NCBI GenBank assembly: GCA_964555935.1
Contig: CAZKUN010000002.1
Span: forward strand, 1-64,000
DNA from: CAZKUN01 sp964555935
Lineage (GTDB): Bacteria; Armatimonadota; Zipacnadia; Zipacnadales; VGFC01
DNA: 64,000 nt
Direction: 5' to 3'
Shown: piece after piece, positions 24,898-33,273 of the stretch
How the letters are laid out: each line of letters starts with the position of its first letter
Numbering within the stretch: the stretch's first letter is position 1
Translations under genes and position numbers: made by a program
The notes under the pieces: generated by a model
Databases searched by the model: none
What the model saw: the letters and a program-made list of their open reading frames with translations, nothing else
Told to the model about the DNA's origin: nothing

Positions 24898-26021
24898 ACG
24901 CGCTGCTTGGTCGCATGGGCGTCCGCTGGGTTCGAAGCGGGGAACCGGAACGGGCCGCACTGTTCGGGGCCCAGGCGGCCTGGCACGCGGGCGCGGAGAC
25001 GGACTTCCTCGCTGACGATCCGCCCGGGCGCGAGGCCCATCTCCGCGAAGTGCTTGAGGCCTGCGACGCGCGAAAGAACCCCTATCTCGAACTTTTCAAC
25101 GAGTGGAACATGGCAGGTGGTCTCGGCAACGCGGTCCTCGCCGAGAGGTACGTCCAGGGCTGGCTACTTCCGCTCGACAGGCTCCGCCGCGAGACGAACT
25201 CCTCCGTCATAATCATGAGTCTCGGGCTCTCGGGGTCTGACCCGACGTGGCTGCGACGGGTGAAGGAACTGGGCGGGTGGGACGCGATCGACGCCGTCGC
25301 CATCCATCCCGGCCGCGGCAACTACACGCCCGACTGCACGCGGGTCGAGGCGCCTGACGAATACTGGCAGTTCCTGGGTACCGTCCGCGAGGCGAAGCAG
25401 ACCGTCGCCGAACTCGGCGAGAAGCCGATCTGGCTCACCGAGGCCTACGCGCCGACGTTCCCAAACTCATGGTGGCATGATACGTACCGACACGCGGCTG
25501 AAAACGTGGTTCTGACCATGGCGCTCGCGGTCGCCGAGGGCATCCGCGGCGTCCACTGGTACCAGCTCCACAACTCCACCTGGTACGATGTCGGCGGCGT
25601 GAGCGAGACGGATCCTGAATACCACTACGGACTCCTCCACCGCGACGGCAGCCTGAAGGCGAGTCTCCTCGCGTATTGCACGGTTGCCGAAGCCCTGGAC
25701 CAGGCGGAATTCGCCCGATGGCTCGATCTCCCCGCACCGGACGCGAAGGGTCTTCTCTTCGATCGGCCTGACGGCCAGGTGGCCATTCTCTGGAGTCGCG
25801 CCGACGGGTACATCCTCAACGGGAAGAAGGAGGGGTACGCCGAACTTGAGCCATGGATCGACCCGTGGCCCACGAAGACGACCATCAACATCCCAGCGGA
25901 GGGCCCCGTCCGCGTCATCGACTGCATCGGTCGCGAGACCGTCGTGACTCCCGCGGGTGGCGAGGTAGCGCTGGTGCTCGACGGCGCGCCGCGAATCGTC
26001 TACGGCCTCGCCTTCGACTAG
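24876..26021 (+). CDS. Glycoside hydrolase-like TIM barrel, C-terminal part of the frameshifted gene
   Basis: A 381-residue frame overlapping the previous one. It begins NALLGRMGVRWVRSG, a typical first strand of a GH-A clan barrel. YLELFNEWNMAGG supplies the N-E acid/base pair (Asn-Glu) and KPIWLTEAYAPT the likely nucleophile Glu, as in GH39 and GH5-like families. A C-terminal beta domain closes the protein. The barrel lacks its own signal peptide and good ribosome site, which supports it being the 3' half of the gene starting at 23812. If intact, it would be a secreted retaining glycosidase of about 735 residues. Confidence 0.8.
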   Translation: MPSADDVNALLGRMGVRWVRSGEPERAALFGAQAAWHAGAETDFLADDPPGREAHLREVLEACDARKNPYLELFNEWNMAGGLGNAVLAERYVQGWLLPLDRLRRETNSSVIIMSLGLSGSDPTWLRRVKELGGWDAIDAVAIHPGRGNYTPDCTRVEAPDEYWQFLGTVREAKQTVAELGEKPIWLTEAYAPTFPNSWWHDTYRHAAENVVLTMALAVAEGIRGVHWYQLHNSTWYDVGGVSETDPEYHYGLLHRDGSLKASLLAYCTVAEALDQAEFARWLDLPAPDAKGLLFDRPDGQVAILWSRADGYILNGKKEGYAELEPWIDPWPTKTTINIPAEGPVRVIDCIGRETVVTPAGGEVALVLDGAPRIVYGLAFD

Positions 26022-26061
26022 CCACCACGCTCCAGCCCGCCAGCCTCCCCTCGCGGAATCG

Positions 26062-26091
26062 TGTCAACCAATCGGGCGCAATTGGGATACT
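26062..26091 (+). promoter_or_regulatory. Possible promoter of the ECF sigma gene
   Basis: TGTCAA (26062-26067), 18-base spacer, GATACT (26086-26091). The -10 lies only 6 bases before the GTG start and there is no Shine-Dalgarno, which would fit a leaderless transcript. Confidence 0.3.
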
Positions 26092-26097
26092 GTATTG

Positions 26098-26733
26098 GTG
26101 AAGGCGCGCCACAACCTGGGCGAGGGGGACTCCCAACTGGCCGACCAGAGCTGCTCCACACAGGCGACGCTCGTCGCCCAGGCCCGCAACGGCGATCACT
26201 CGGCCTTCACATCCCTCGCTGAACCTCACCGGCATCGCATCTGGCGACTGGCCTGGCGCTTCACGGGTGACCGCGAAGATGCGGAGGACCTCCTCCAGGA
26301 TGCTCTCGTGCGCGCGTACTCGTACGTCGGTAGCTTCGGGGACGGGCGCGAGTTTGGCCCTTGGCTCATGAAGATTGCCGTCAACGCGTGCCTGGCACAC
26401 CGGAAGCGGCGGGAGCGCCGGTCCGCAGCCCACCAGGCGGCGGAGACGCTCTCGCGGGAGTCGGTGAGGCCTGGCAATCCATCCGAGACCGCCCGTCGCC
26501 GCGAGCTGCGTGCACAGGTGCGCGCGGCCATCGCGGCCTTGCCGCGTCGGCAACGGGCGGCGGCAGTCCTCTTCGAGATTGAGGGCCACGACATCCGTGA
26601 GGTGGCGAGCCTCATGGGGTGCAGGCCCGGCACGGTCAAGCGTCACCTTCATCGAGCAAGGGTGGCGCTCGCGATCAGATTGGCTGGGATCGCCGACGAC
26701 GTGGCGTCCACGGAAGGCGGGTGCGGGACATGA
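26098..26733 (+). CDS. RNA polymerase ECF-type sigma factor
   Basis: About 211 residues. Region 2 is HRIWRLAWRFTGDREDAEDLLQDALVRAY with the usual DAEDLxQ motif; a linker and then region 4 (LPRRQRAAAVLFEIEGHDIREVASLMGCRPGTVKRHLHRAR), a helix-turn-helix for the -35 element. I take the GTG at 26098 as start; a TTG one codon earlier is equivalent. Its TGA overlaps the ATG of the next gene, which encodes a zinc-finger anti-sigma factor, so both are translationally coupled. It should direct RNA polymerase to a stress or envelope regulon. Confidence 0.93.
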   Translation: MKARHNLGEGDSQLADQSCSTQATLVAQARNGDHSAFTSLAEPHRHRIWRLAWRFTGDREDAEDLLQDALVRAYSYVGSFGDGREFGPWLMKIAVNACLAHRKRRERRSAAHQAAETLSRESVRPGNPSETARRRELRAQVRAAIAALPRRQRAAAVLFEIEGHDIREVASLMGCRPGTVKRHLHRARVALAIRLAGIADDVASTEGGCGT

Positions 26734-28322
26734 GCAACGGTCCACGGGGAATGGTGTGCCGCGAGGCCGTGCGGCACATGCACAAGGTACTCGATGCCCG
26801 CGAAACCGCCGGCGCTCGCGACGGGCTGACCGCGCACCTCGCGGTGTGCGAGGCGTGCCGAACCCAGTACGAGCGTCTGGCGTCAGTGCCTGGCGCGCTC
26901 CTGCTCGATGGCGCGCCCGAACTGACCTCGGCGGCGTGGCAACGCGTCTCAGCAGGGATGCAGACGCAGCTCACGCACACTCGGCGTTTGCGCCCCGCGC
27001 ACCTGCTCCGCGCAGGAGTGCTGATCGTGCTGTGCCTTGGGGTAGCGCTCGTCTTCCTCACTCCTGAGCGGGAGAGCGTGAGCGCGCTGGCCGGTGTGCT
27101 GGATGCCATGGACGAGGTCGAGACGGCGCACGGCAAGGGCATCCACACTGTAGCGTACTGGGCTGAGGGGGACGGGCTCCGGGAGCGCGAAGAGCCTCTC
27201 GAGACGTGGTTCGCCTCAGGCAGGGGGCTCCGGCGCGAGACACCCACCTGGGTGGTCCTGCGCGAGCCGGATGCCACCGTACGATACAACAAGACGCAAG
27301 CCGCGGCCGCCATCGAGACCGGCTCGGACACATACGGCGATTCGTTCATGGGGAGGGTGCTGTCCACCCTCTACCTGTCGCCCGATCCGAGACAGCCTAA
27401 ACGACACGTTACCGAGGGGAAGGCGGATCTCCATGGGCGCGCTGTAGACTATGTTGAGATCTCGCGTGACAGTTTCGGTCGTCAGTGGTCCCGTTGGTGG
27501 GTCGATCCGAAGTCGAAACTGATCCTCCGCATAGAGGCCGGCGACGAGCCCGATCCCAAGCCTACGTACCGCATGGACTACGACTACAACGTCGATGTGC
27601 CGGACGCGATGCTGCTATTCCGCCCTCCGCCGGGCGTGAAGGTGACCGATCTCCGCTCAGTCCCGCGGCAAGCGGCGCACCGTGCCGCCGACGAATTGCC
27701 GAATCACACGATCACCGCGCGGCGGCCGGTCAGGGAGGGCGAGCCGTACGAGTTCGGGCGTGTCGATGTGACCGAGATCTGGTCGCACGGCACGCTGGGC
27801 GCGCGCCAGGAATACTCCCTCGGCAAACTGGTGACTGTGAGCACGCAGGATGGGTCGTGGACCGCCGACCATGAGAGCGAGGGAATGCGATCCGTCCCGT
27901 TTAAGCTGTTCCCGTTCATCCGCCTTGCTGCACGCGGGGTGACGACCTTTGAAGGCCTGCACTGCGACGAAGTCGAGTTGGTCCGGCGGCAGTCCGAGGG
28001 CGACGAGGTCATCGAGGTCAGCTACGTTGCCGATGAGCCATCGGCGGCTGAGATGCACAGTGGGCATCCGGCCCCGCTCGGCCGGCCATGGCCGATCAAG
28101 ACGGTTACGACGTTCAGCGACGCGCGGGAGCGCGTCATCGAGGTGCGGAAGTACATGAGAGACGGCGACTCATGGCAGTGGACCGAGACCACCGTCGTCA
28201 ACTACCCCGAATCCCTACCCGATGACGTCTTTCAGTTCGAGCGCCACTGGAGCCGCCCGAAGGACCCCGTCTGGTATCCTGAGCGCCGGCAGGAGTGCAT
28301 CGACCGGCTCGCCGAGGAGTGA
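26730..28322 (+). CDS. Zinc-finger anti-sigma factor with large extracytoplasmic domain
   Basis: About 530 residues. The cytoplasmic N-terminus has the ZAS motif H-x3-C-x2-C (His36, Cys40, Cys43), which would hold the cognate ECF sigma factor. One membrane segment spans about 92-110. The remaining 420 residues form two repeated beta-rich modules resembling LolA/MucB lipoprotein-binding folds: VDYVEISRDSFGRQWSRWWVDPKSKLILRIE and a second LGKLVTVSTQDGSW, WPIKTVTTFSDARERVIEVRKY block. The large sensor domain is unusual; most ZAS proteins are short. The ATGA overlap with the sigma gene fits one regulatory pair sensing envelope lipids or lipoproteins. Confidence 0.87.
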   Translation: MSNGPRGMVCREAVRHMHKVLDARETAGARDGLTAHLAVCEACRTQYERLASVPGALLLDGAPELTSAAWQRVSAGMQTQLTHTRRLRPAHLLRAGVLIVLCLGVALVFLTPERESVSALAGVLDAMDEVETAHGKGIHTVAYWAEGDGLREREEPLETWFASGRGLRRETPTWVVLREPDATVRYNKTQAAAAIETGSDTYGDSFMGRVLSTLYLSPDPRQPKRHVTEGKADLHGRAVDYVEISRDSFGRQWSRWWVDPKSKLILRIEAGDEPDPKPTYRMDYDYNVDVPDAMLLFRPPPGVKVTDLRSVPRQAAHRAADELPNHTITARRPVREGEPYEFGRVDVTEIWSHGTLGARQEYSLGKLVTVSTQDGSWTADHESEGMRSVPFKLFPFIRLAARGVTTFEGLHCDEVELVRRQSEGDEVIEVSYVADEPSAAEMHSGHPAPLGRPWPIKTVTTFSDARERVIEVRKYMRDGDSWQWTETTVVNYPESLPDDVFQFERHWSRPKDPVWYPERRQECIDRLAEE

Positions 28323-28484
28323 GGTAGCGCGAAGGCGGTGACGATTCTCTAGGGCCTCGCCTCGATGCCGCGACCGTAACATCCGAGTCCCGGCCCAACC
28401 CCAGCGCGACGGTCAACGCCTGTCTCGGCAGTTCGGATACAGATGGACAGGCCACAGACCTACCAGCCACCGGGCCCCATCGCG

Positions 28485-29429
28485 TCACCCCGGCACCACG
28501 AGCCTCACCTTCCGCTCCGCCAGCCCGACTTTGGCGACCGCGCCACTGTTGAACTCGAGGTAATCCGCCTCGACCCCATCGCTGAAGATGACGCCGCTTT
28601 GCGGCATGTGCGAGGTGATCTCCAGCGCCTGCCCCGCGTGGATCTGGCCGCACACCAGCTCGGCCGACGAGACGTTGCTCACGAACGGCTCGCGGACGTT
28701 GTACAAGAGATGGTCCGCGTCCCACGCGAACTTGTAGCTCTCGCGCACGACGTCCACGGAATCGTCGCCGACGACCGTGCCGGCCACGCCCGCCGCGCCG
28801 GCCATGATGCTCCGCAACCACCCCGTCGATCCCGCGCCGGTCGAGACGATGATCCCGCTGGATGACTGATTCTCCGCCTGCCTCCCCAACGCCAGCCGGT
28901 ACCTCGCCGACGCGTGCGTTCGCTGACCGATAAAGAGGTCGTTGACTGCGTGCAGCGTCTGGCCATCGTTCAGCTCGGCCTTGGCCATCGACACCTCGCT
29001 GACCGAGTAATCGCCGTCGACGGTTGCGCGCAGTGCTTCGCGGGCCCGACCGACTGAGAACGGCACGAGCACGCCATCGATCCGTCTCACGTCGGGATTG
29101 ACTGCAAGCAAGGGTTGCGAGCTGAGGTACTTCGCCGTGTTTACGACAAGCCCATCGCGCCCCAGCGTCACCACCAGATCGCGCTCGCCAAACAGGAAGT
29201 TGGGGAGGTACTTGCGGTCGATGAAGTGACTTCTGACGCCCTTTGGCAGCGAGCGCCCGAGTTGTTCCCGCGACCCTTGGTACGTGTCATGGGCGGCCTG
29301 ATACTCGTCGAACGATTCGCCCATGTGTTCGATGTAGAACCGCGCTTGGTCACGCGTGTTGAACCGCTCGACAAGCTCGTCGAGCATGGTGCGCTGGGTG
29401 ATGACAACGATCTTGTCGATGTCAGCCAT
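28485..29429 (-). CDS. NAD kinase-like protein (diverged NAD(+)/NADH kinase family)
   Basis: A 314-residue protein. DLVVTLGRDGLVVNTAKYL (Gly90-Arg91-Asp92-Gly93) corresponds to the GGDGT nucleotide loop of NAD kinases, but with Arg in place of the first-position Gly partner. LLAVNPD, LHAVNDLFIG and GIIVSTGAGSTGWLRS follow the family order (the NE/D motif and the conserved S-T-x-G-S-T-G-W). It may phosphorylate NAD or a related diphosphate ligand. The N-terminal 80 residues are not typical of NadK. It starts 5 bases after the SPFH-domain gene, so the two are almost certainly co-translated. Confidence 0.82.
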   Translation of the reverse strand: MADIDKIVVITQRTMLDELVERFNTRDQARFYIEHMGESFDEYQAAHDTYQGSREQLGRSLPKGVRSHFIDRKYLPNFLFGERDLVVTLGRDGLVVNTAKYLSSQPLLAVNPDVRRIDGVLVPFSVGRAREALRATVDGDYSVSEVSMAKAELNDGQTLHAVNDLFIGQRTHASARYRLALGRQAENQSSSGIIVSTGAGSTGWLRSIMAGAAGVAGTVVGDDSVDVVRESYKFAWDADHLLYNVREPFVSNVSSAELVCGQIHAGQALEITSHMPQSGVIFSDGVEADYLEFNSGAVAKVGLAERKVRLVVPG

Positions 29430-29434
29430 CCGCT

Positions 29435-30355
29435 CTACTCGAAGTCTGCATCGCTGCGCGGCCGGATCACGGCAAGCAGCTTGTCGGCGCTCGAACTCAA
29501 CTCACGCAAAGCGAGGGCCAGGATCTTGCTCGCATCCACGCCGGCGGACACCTCAGTCTCGAGCTTCATCGCCTCGGCGCGAGCGGCGGCTTCCAACTCG
29601 ATGGACTTCGCCCGCGACTGGGCTTCGCGCTCCACCGCCCGGCCCCTGAAGTCGGCCTCGCGCTGGATGTTCTCGCCTTTCAGGTCGATCAGCCGCTCTC
29701 GCTGCTCCTCGAGCGCGATCTCCGTGTTCAGCTCGTTCTCCTTGATCTTCCGCTCCATCTCCACCGCATCCGCGCGCCGGGCGTACGTCGCCTCGTCGGC
29801 CTTCTGCAGCAGCGATTCCCGGTACTCGGTCTCAAGCGCCGTCGCCACTTCAGGCGTAGGCTTGGCCGACAGAACGTGGACCCCGAGTAGTTCCGCTCCG
29901 AGCGAATCGAGCTTGTTCGCCTCCGTAATCTCAGCACACACGCGCGTCGCGATCGCCTGAGATTGCTTCAGCGCGTCCTCCAAGGCCAAGTCGCGCAATT
30001 CTTCGCGCATCTGTGTCTGGATCACGTTGGCAATTCGCTGCAGCACGCGCTCGACGCTGTCGGCGACGTACGCACGAGTGCGTGGATCGATCGTGAAGTT
30101 CAGGAGTTCGGCCGCCCGGTCTGGGTCGGTGATGCGGTAGGTGAACTGGCCTTGAAGCGTTACGTCCTGGAAGTCCCCCGCGACCTCGTTAAACACGAAG
30201 TTCGCGTCCGCCGTCGCCGTCGGCACGGCGACGATCTGCGTCTTGTGCTTCCAGTAGTAGAACGCCAGCCCAGGCCCCACCTTGACCGGTCTACCCGCCA
30301 CGTACTTGATGACGTGTTCTGTCGGCTGACCTTTGAAGAACCCGATGCCGAGCAT
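29435..30355 (-). CDS. SPFH/band 7 domain protein
   Basis: About 306 residues from an ATG at 30355 (GGAAGGAG upstream). The SPFH/prohibitin domain covers residues about 10-190 (FVFNEVAGDFQDVTLQGQFTYRITDPDRAAELLNF, then LGAELLGVHVLSAKPTPEVATALE), followed by a charged coiled coil of about 90 residues rich in Glu, Arg and Ala. No strong membrane segment precedes the domain, so it may associate with membranes peripherally. SPFH proteins form large oligomeric rings that scaffold or police membrane proteins. It precedes an NAD kinase-like gene by 5 bases, an unusual partner. Confidence 0.87.
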   Translation of the reverse strand: MLGIGFFKGQPTEHVIKYVAGRPVKVGPGLAFYYWKHKTQIVAVPTATADANFVFNEVAGDFQDVTLQGQFTYRITDPDRAAELLNFTIDPRTRAYVADSVERVLQRIANVIQTQMREELRDLALEDALKQSQAIATRVCAEITEANKLDSLGAELLGVHVLSAKPTPEVATALETEYRESLLQKADEATYARRADAVEMERKIKENELNTEIALEEQRERLIDLKGENIQREADFRGRAVEREAQSRAKSIELEAAARAEAMKLETEVSAGVDASKILALALRELSSSADKLLAVIRPRSDADFE

Positions 30356-30468
30356 TGTCTCAACTCCTTCCGCCGTCCGCATGCACCTTCCACCGGCTTG
30401 CTGTCGCGCCCTCTTCAGGTATTCCGGCGCGAGCAACGAACATACGCCTGTCTTGCTAGGAGAATAAC

Positions 30469-31683
30469 ATGTCCGAAGCCGTTGATGTTGCCGACGACCG
30501 CCGTATCGCTCGCCGCGTCATACTCACGCTCGCCGCCGCCAACTTCTTCCTTTTCTTCGGCGCGGGCGCGCAGCAGCAGTACCTGAGGGCTTACCTCGAG
30601 GACCTCGCCGGCTGGGGCGCATTCGCACCGGTGACGATTCCTGCAGGCGTCTACTTCTCCATGATGATCTTCCGCATCGCAAACGTGTGGTTGCTTCGCG
30701 GCTGGTCCGACCGTAAACAAGCCATCGTGGGCTCGCTGATGTACACGCTCTTCTGCGTCGTGATCGGCCTGCTGTTCGTCTGGCCGAGTTACGCGCTGGC
30801 GCTCATCGCGGCATTCGTATGGGGTTGGGGCGGCGCCGCTTTCTGGGCCGGCAACACGCTAATGACCCTTGCCGCCACCGACGCCGGGCGGCGGACCTAT
30901 GGGACCAAGATCGGCGCGGTCCTCTCGGTGACCCACCTGGGATTCTGGCTGGGCGTCATCGTGCTTGGGAAGCTACACGCCATGCTGCCGGATGAGCTGT
31001 CTTGGGTGCTCTACGCCGTCGCGGCCACGGTCACGCTCATCGGCAACATCGTCATGCTCACCACGCCACGCCTAGGTCACGTCACGCCGGACCCACCGAC
31101 GCTCCGCGCGCTTGTGGAGGTCATAACCAAAGCGAAGGCGCTCATCTCGGCCTTCCTCCAACTGGCATCGGGGTTGACATTCGGCCTGATGATAGGGGTG
31201 TTCGGCATCCTGGTCAGCGAGGAGTATGGCGCGGATTCTGTTTGGATCGTCGCGCACTGGTATCCTGCGGCGCGACTGGTGTGGAGTCTGGCCAGCGGCG
31301 CGCTCAGCGATCGGGTTGGCGGGTCGGCCGTGCTTGCCGGCGCGTTCCTGTCCACCACCCTAAGCCTGGTCGCGTGCGTCACCTGGCCGAGCAGGACGAC
31401 GATGGCGCTCGCGGCGGTGGCGTTTGGGTTGCTGGGGGCAGCCGTCCCGGTGGTCGCGTCAGCGATCGTGGGCAATTCGGCGGACAGGGAGAGACGCCCG
31501 CTGGTCTACGGCGCGATCTTCACAACGCGCGACGCCGGCTTTGTCATCGGGGCACTGGCGGGCTACGCGCTGCAGCTTGGGGCGGGCAGCGCGCGGCCCT
31601 TGTTCATCACGTTCGCGGTCATCTTCGGAGTATGCGGCGTGGTCGCGGTGGCGCTGCAACGATGGGCCGAGCAGAAGCTCTAG
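30469..31683 (+). CDS. Major facilitator superfamily transporter
   Basis: A 404-residue membrane protein with about 12 hydrophobic segments. The loop between segments 2 and 3 reads RGWSDRKQAIVG, the MFS loop-2/3 motif (G-x-x-x-D-R-x-x). A second such loop, GALSDRVGGSAVL, occurs in the C-terminal half. It begins divergently from the SPFH gene, 113 bases away, with AGGAG before the ATG. The substrate is unknown. Its stop overlaps the convergent DUF362 gene by 4 bases. Confidence 0.9.
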   Translation: MSEAVDVADDRRIARRVILTLAAANFFLFFGAGAQQQYLRAYLEDLAGWGAFAPVTIPAGVYFSMMIFRIANVWLLRGWSDRKQAIVGSLMYTLFCVVIGLLFVWPSYALALIAAFVWGWGGAAFWAGNTLMTLAATDAGRRTYGTKIGAVLSVTHLGFWLGVIVLGKLHAMLPDELSWVLYAVAATVTLIGNIVMLTTPRLGHVTPDPPTLRALVEVITKAKALISAFLQLASGLTFGLMIGVFGILVSEEYGADSVWIVAHWYPAARLVWSLASGALSDRVGGSAVLAGAFLSTTLSLVACVTWPSRTTMALAAVAFGLLGAAVPVVASAIVGNSADRERRPLVYGAIFTTRDAGFVIGALAGYALQLGAGSARPLFITFAVIFGVCGVVAVALQRWAEQKL

Positions 31684-32654
31684 CCGAGGGCGAGTTCCTC
31701 GACCTCGATCCTGGATGGATCGTTGTTGCCAAGGCCCCTTGCGGCGGCGGTGGCGATGTGTTTCGGCTCGCGGCCGGCCATCTCAAGTGGCGGCAGGCCG
31801 ACCTCCTCGCGACGCTCGTTCACGATGCGATGAATCTGAGCATCGTTGGCCACGGGGTCAGTCGCGGCGATGATGAGGTTCGCGTTCCACGCGCCCATTG
31901 GGTTGTAGACCGGGCCGCCCTCGCACGTTGCGCGCGTACCGTCAGTGAGAATAAGACGGCTCTTGTCCTTGATCGCGGGGACGCTGTAGAGGTCGGCGAT
32001 GTACGGATCGCAGCCATCCGCGTGGTGCTCGCCGGGGTTGTCGATCGATCCGTAGTGCGCTTTTAGCGCGCCGGTCACGCCGGCGAGGTTGTGGTCCTTG
32101 ATAATCGGCAGGTTGATGTAGCCGTCGATCTTCTTCGTGACGATGGACGTGATCCGGCCGGAGAACGAGCCACTCTCGGTAGGACCATCAAGGTCTGAAT
32201 CCATCGGCACGCACGGCACGCCCCACGTCGTTCCCGGATCGAGTCCACAGGCGATCAGCTTCGACGCGTCCTGATCCCAGATAACCAAGTTCTCCGCCTT
32301 CAGCCCAACAGAAGTCAGCCGCTCAACGCAGATGTGGATCAACGCCTGGTGCGTCGACAGCATCGGCCCGCCAAGACCATTTGGCTTCAGCCCGATCACC
32401 TCGTCGGAGGAGAACAGGCCAGACCACGCCTTGGCCGCATCGGCCTCACCGGTGAGAGCCACCACGGCGGCGTCGACCATCTCCGCGAGGGTCGACTCGA
32501 CCACATCGCCGCCATCGGTGACAGCGGGGTTCTTCGCGATGACGACGCGGCTTGTCTCGGGGGCGCCTTGGGCGAACGTCTCCGGCAGCGCGTAGAGCGC
32601 CCCGGTGGCGGCGACGGCAGTGCGGATGAACCGACGGCGGGAGCAGCAGTACAT
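31680..32654 (-). CDS. DUF362 domain protein with Tat-like signal
   Basis: A 324-residue protein. Residues 1-29 form a twin-arginine-like signal (CSRRRFIRTAVAATGALYAL). The DUF362 core shows VIGLKPNGLGGPMLSTH, LVIWDQDASKLIACGL, GYINLPIIKDHNLAGVTGALKAHYGSIDNPGEHHADGCD and NLIIAATDPVANDAQIH. Other DUF362 proteins are linked to iron-sulfur proteins, but no ferredoxin domain is present in this copy; function unknown. It would act outside the cytoplasm. Confidence 0.88.
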   Translation of the reverse strand: MYCCSRRRFIRTAVAATGALYALPETFAQGAPETSRVVIAKNPAVTDGGDVVESTLAEMVDAAVVALTGEADAAKAWSGLFSSDEVIGLKPNGLGGPMLSTHQALIHICVERLTSVGLKAENLVIWDQDASKLIACGLDPGTTWGVPCVPMDSDLDGPTESGSFSGRITSIVTKKIDGYINLPIIKDHNLAGVTGALKAHYGSIDNPGEHHADGCDPYIADLYSVPAIKDKSRLILTDGTRATCEGGPVYNPMGAWNANLIIAATDPVANDAQIHRIVNERREEVGLPPLEMAGREPKHIATAAARGLGNNDPSRIEVEELALG

Positions 32655-32724
32655 GCAAGGCCTCGTAGAAATGGAAAGTGGTGGCGGTCGGCAATACTAA
32701 CACCAGAGGCGCGAGGTGGTTCTT

Positions 32725-32817
32725 CCACGGGCTGGCAGCCCGTGGCACCATTACGTGGGCCGCAGCAGGGAGGAACGGCGTCGGGACTGAAGTCCCTCTT
32801 GGCAGGGGTGGCTGCCA
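32725..32817. repeat. Three short palindromes in a row
   Basis: CCACGGGCT/AGCCCGTGG (32725-32733 with 32737-32745), GGGAC/GTCCC with loop TGAA (32783-32796), and TGGCAG/CTGCCA (32800-32805 with 32812-32817). They fill most of the 177-base gap between the divergent DUF362 and small membrane-protein genes. Confidence 0.5.
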
Positions 32818-32831
32818 GAAGGTGGGGTGAG

Positions 32832-33131
32832 ATGAAGACGGTGAGGTTGCCGCCAAGTCCGATGGCCGAAGAACCAATACCCAAGAAGCCTCGGCACGCG
32901 CGCGCCCGAGCCGCATGCAGGTGGCTAGGGGCGCTTCTGGGCGTGATGACCGTCTTGGTTGTGGTGGTGCCCGTGATATTCAGCAACCACGGGCGTTTCG
33001 CGTGGCATGGCGCGCCGAGGTGGGTTGCCGACGGCGCGGTTGCTATCGCCTACGCCTCGTTGTGGCTGTGGATTCCCTGCCTGGTGGCGCTGATGATCGC
33101 TGCGCGGGTGGCCAGGAAGAAGGCCGGTTGA
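32832..33131 (+). CDS. Small two-segment membrane protein
   Basis: A 99-residue protein from the ATG at 32832 (GGTGGGG upstream); a second ATG at 32862 is possible. A basic N-terminal region (KKPRHARARA) precedes two membrane segments, about residues 33-53 and 70-92, and it ends RVARKKAG. The positive ends suggest both termini face the cytoplasm. No family recognised. Confidence 0.6.
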   Translation: MKTVRLPPSPMAEEPIPKKPRHARARAACRWLGALLGVMTVLVVVVPVIFSNHGRFAWHGAPRWVADGAVAIAYASLWLWIPCLVALMIAARVARKKAG

Positions 33132-33212
33132 GAGGCGGCGCGGGGATGAGGAACTACTGACGACAGCGGAGCGGCTCGGGAGAGCCGCAGACACGGGACG
33201 GCAGAAACGACG

Positions 33213-33242
33213 GTGGGCATGAGCGGAGTCGCCCATGCCCAC
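33213..33242. repeat. Intergenic hairpin between convergent genes
   Basis: GTGGGCATG (33213-33221) pairs with CATGCCCAC (33234-33242), with an inner GCG/CGC stem. It lies between the small membrane-protein gene and the convergent argG. No T-tract, so it resembles the other short palindromes more than a terminator. Confidence 0.45.
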
Positions 33243-33273
33243 CTGAAATGCTATGTTGCGCTCGCGGCGCGGC

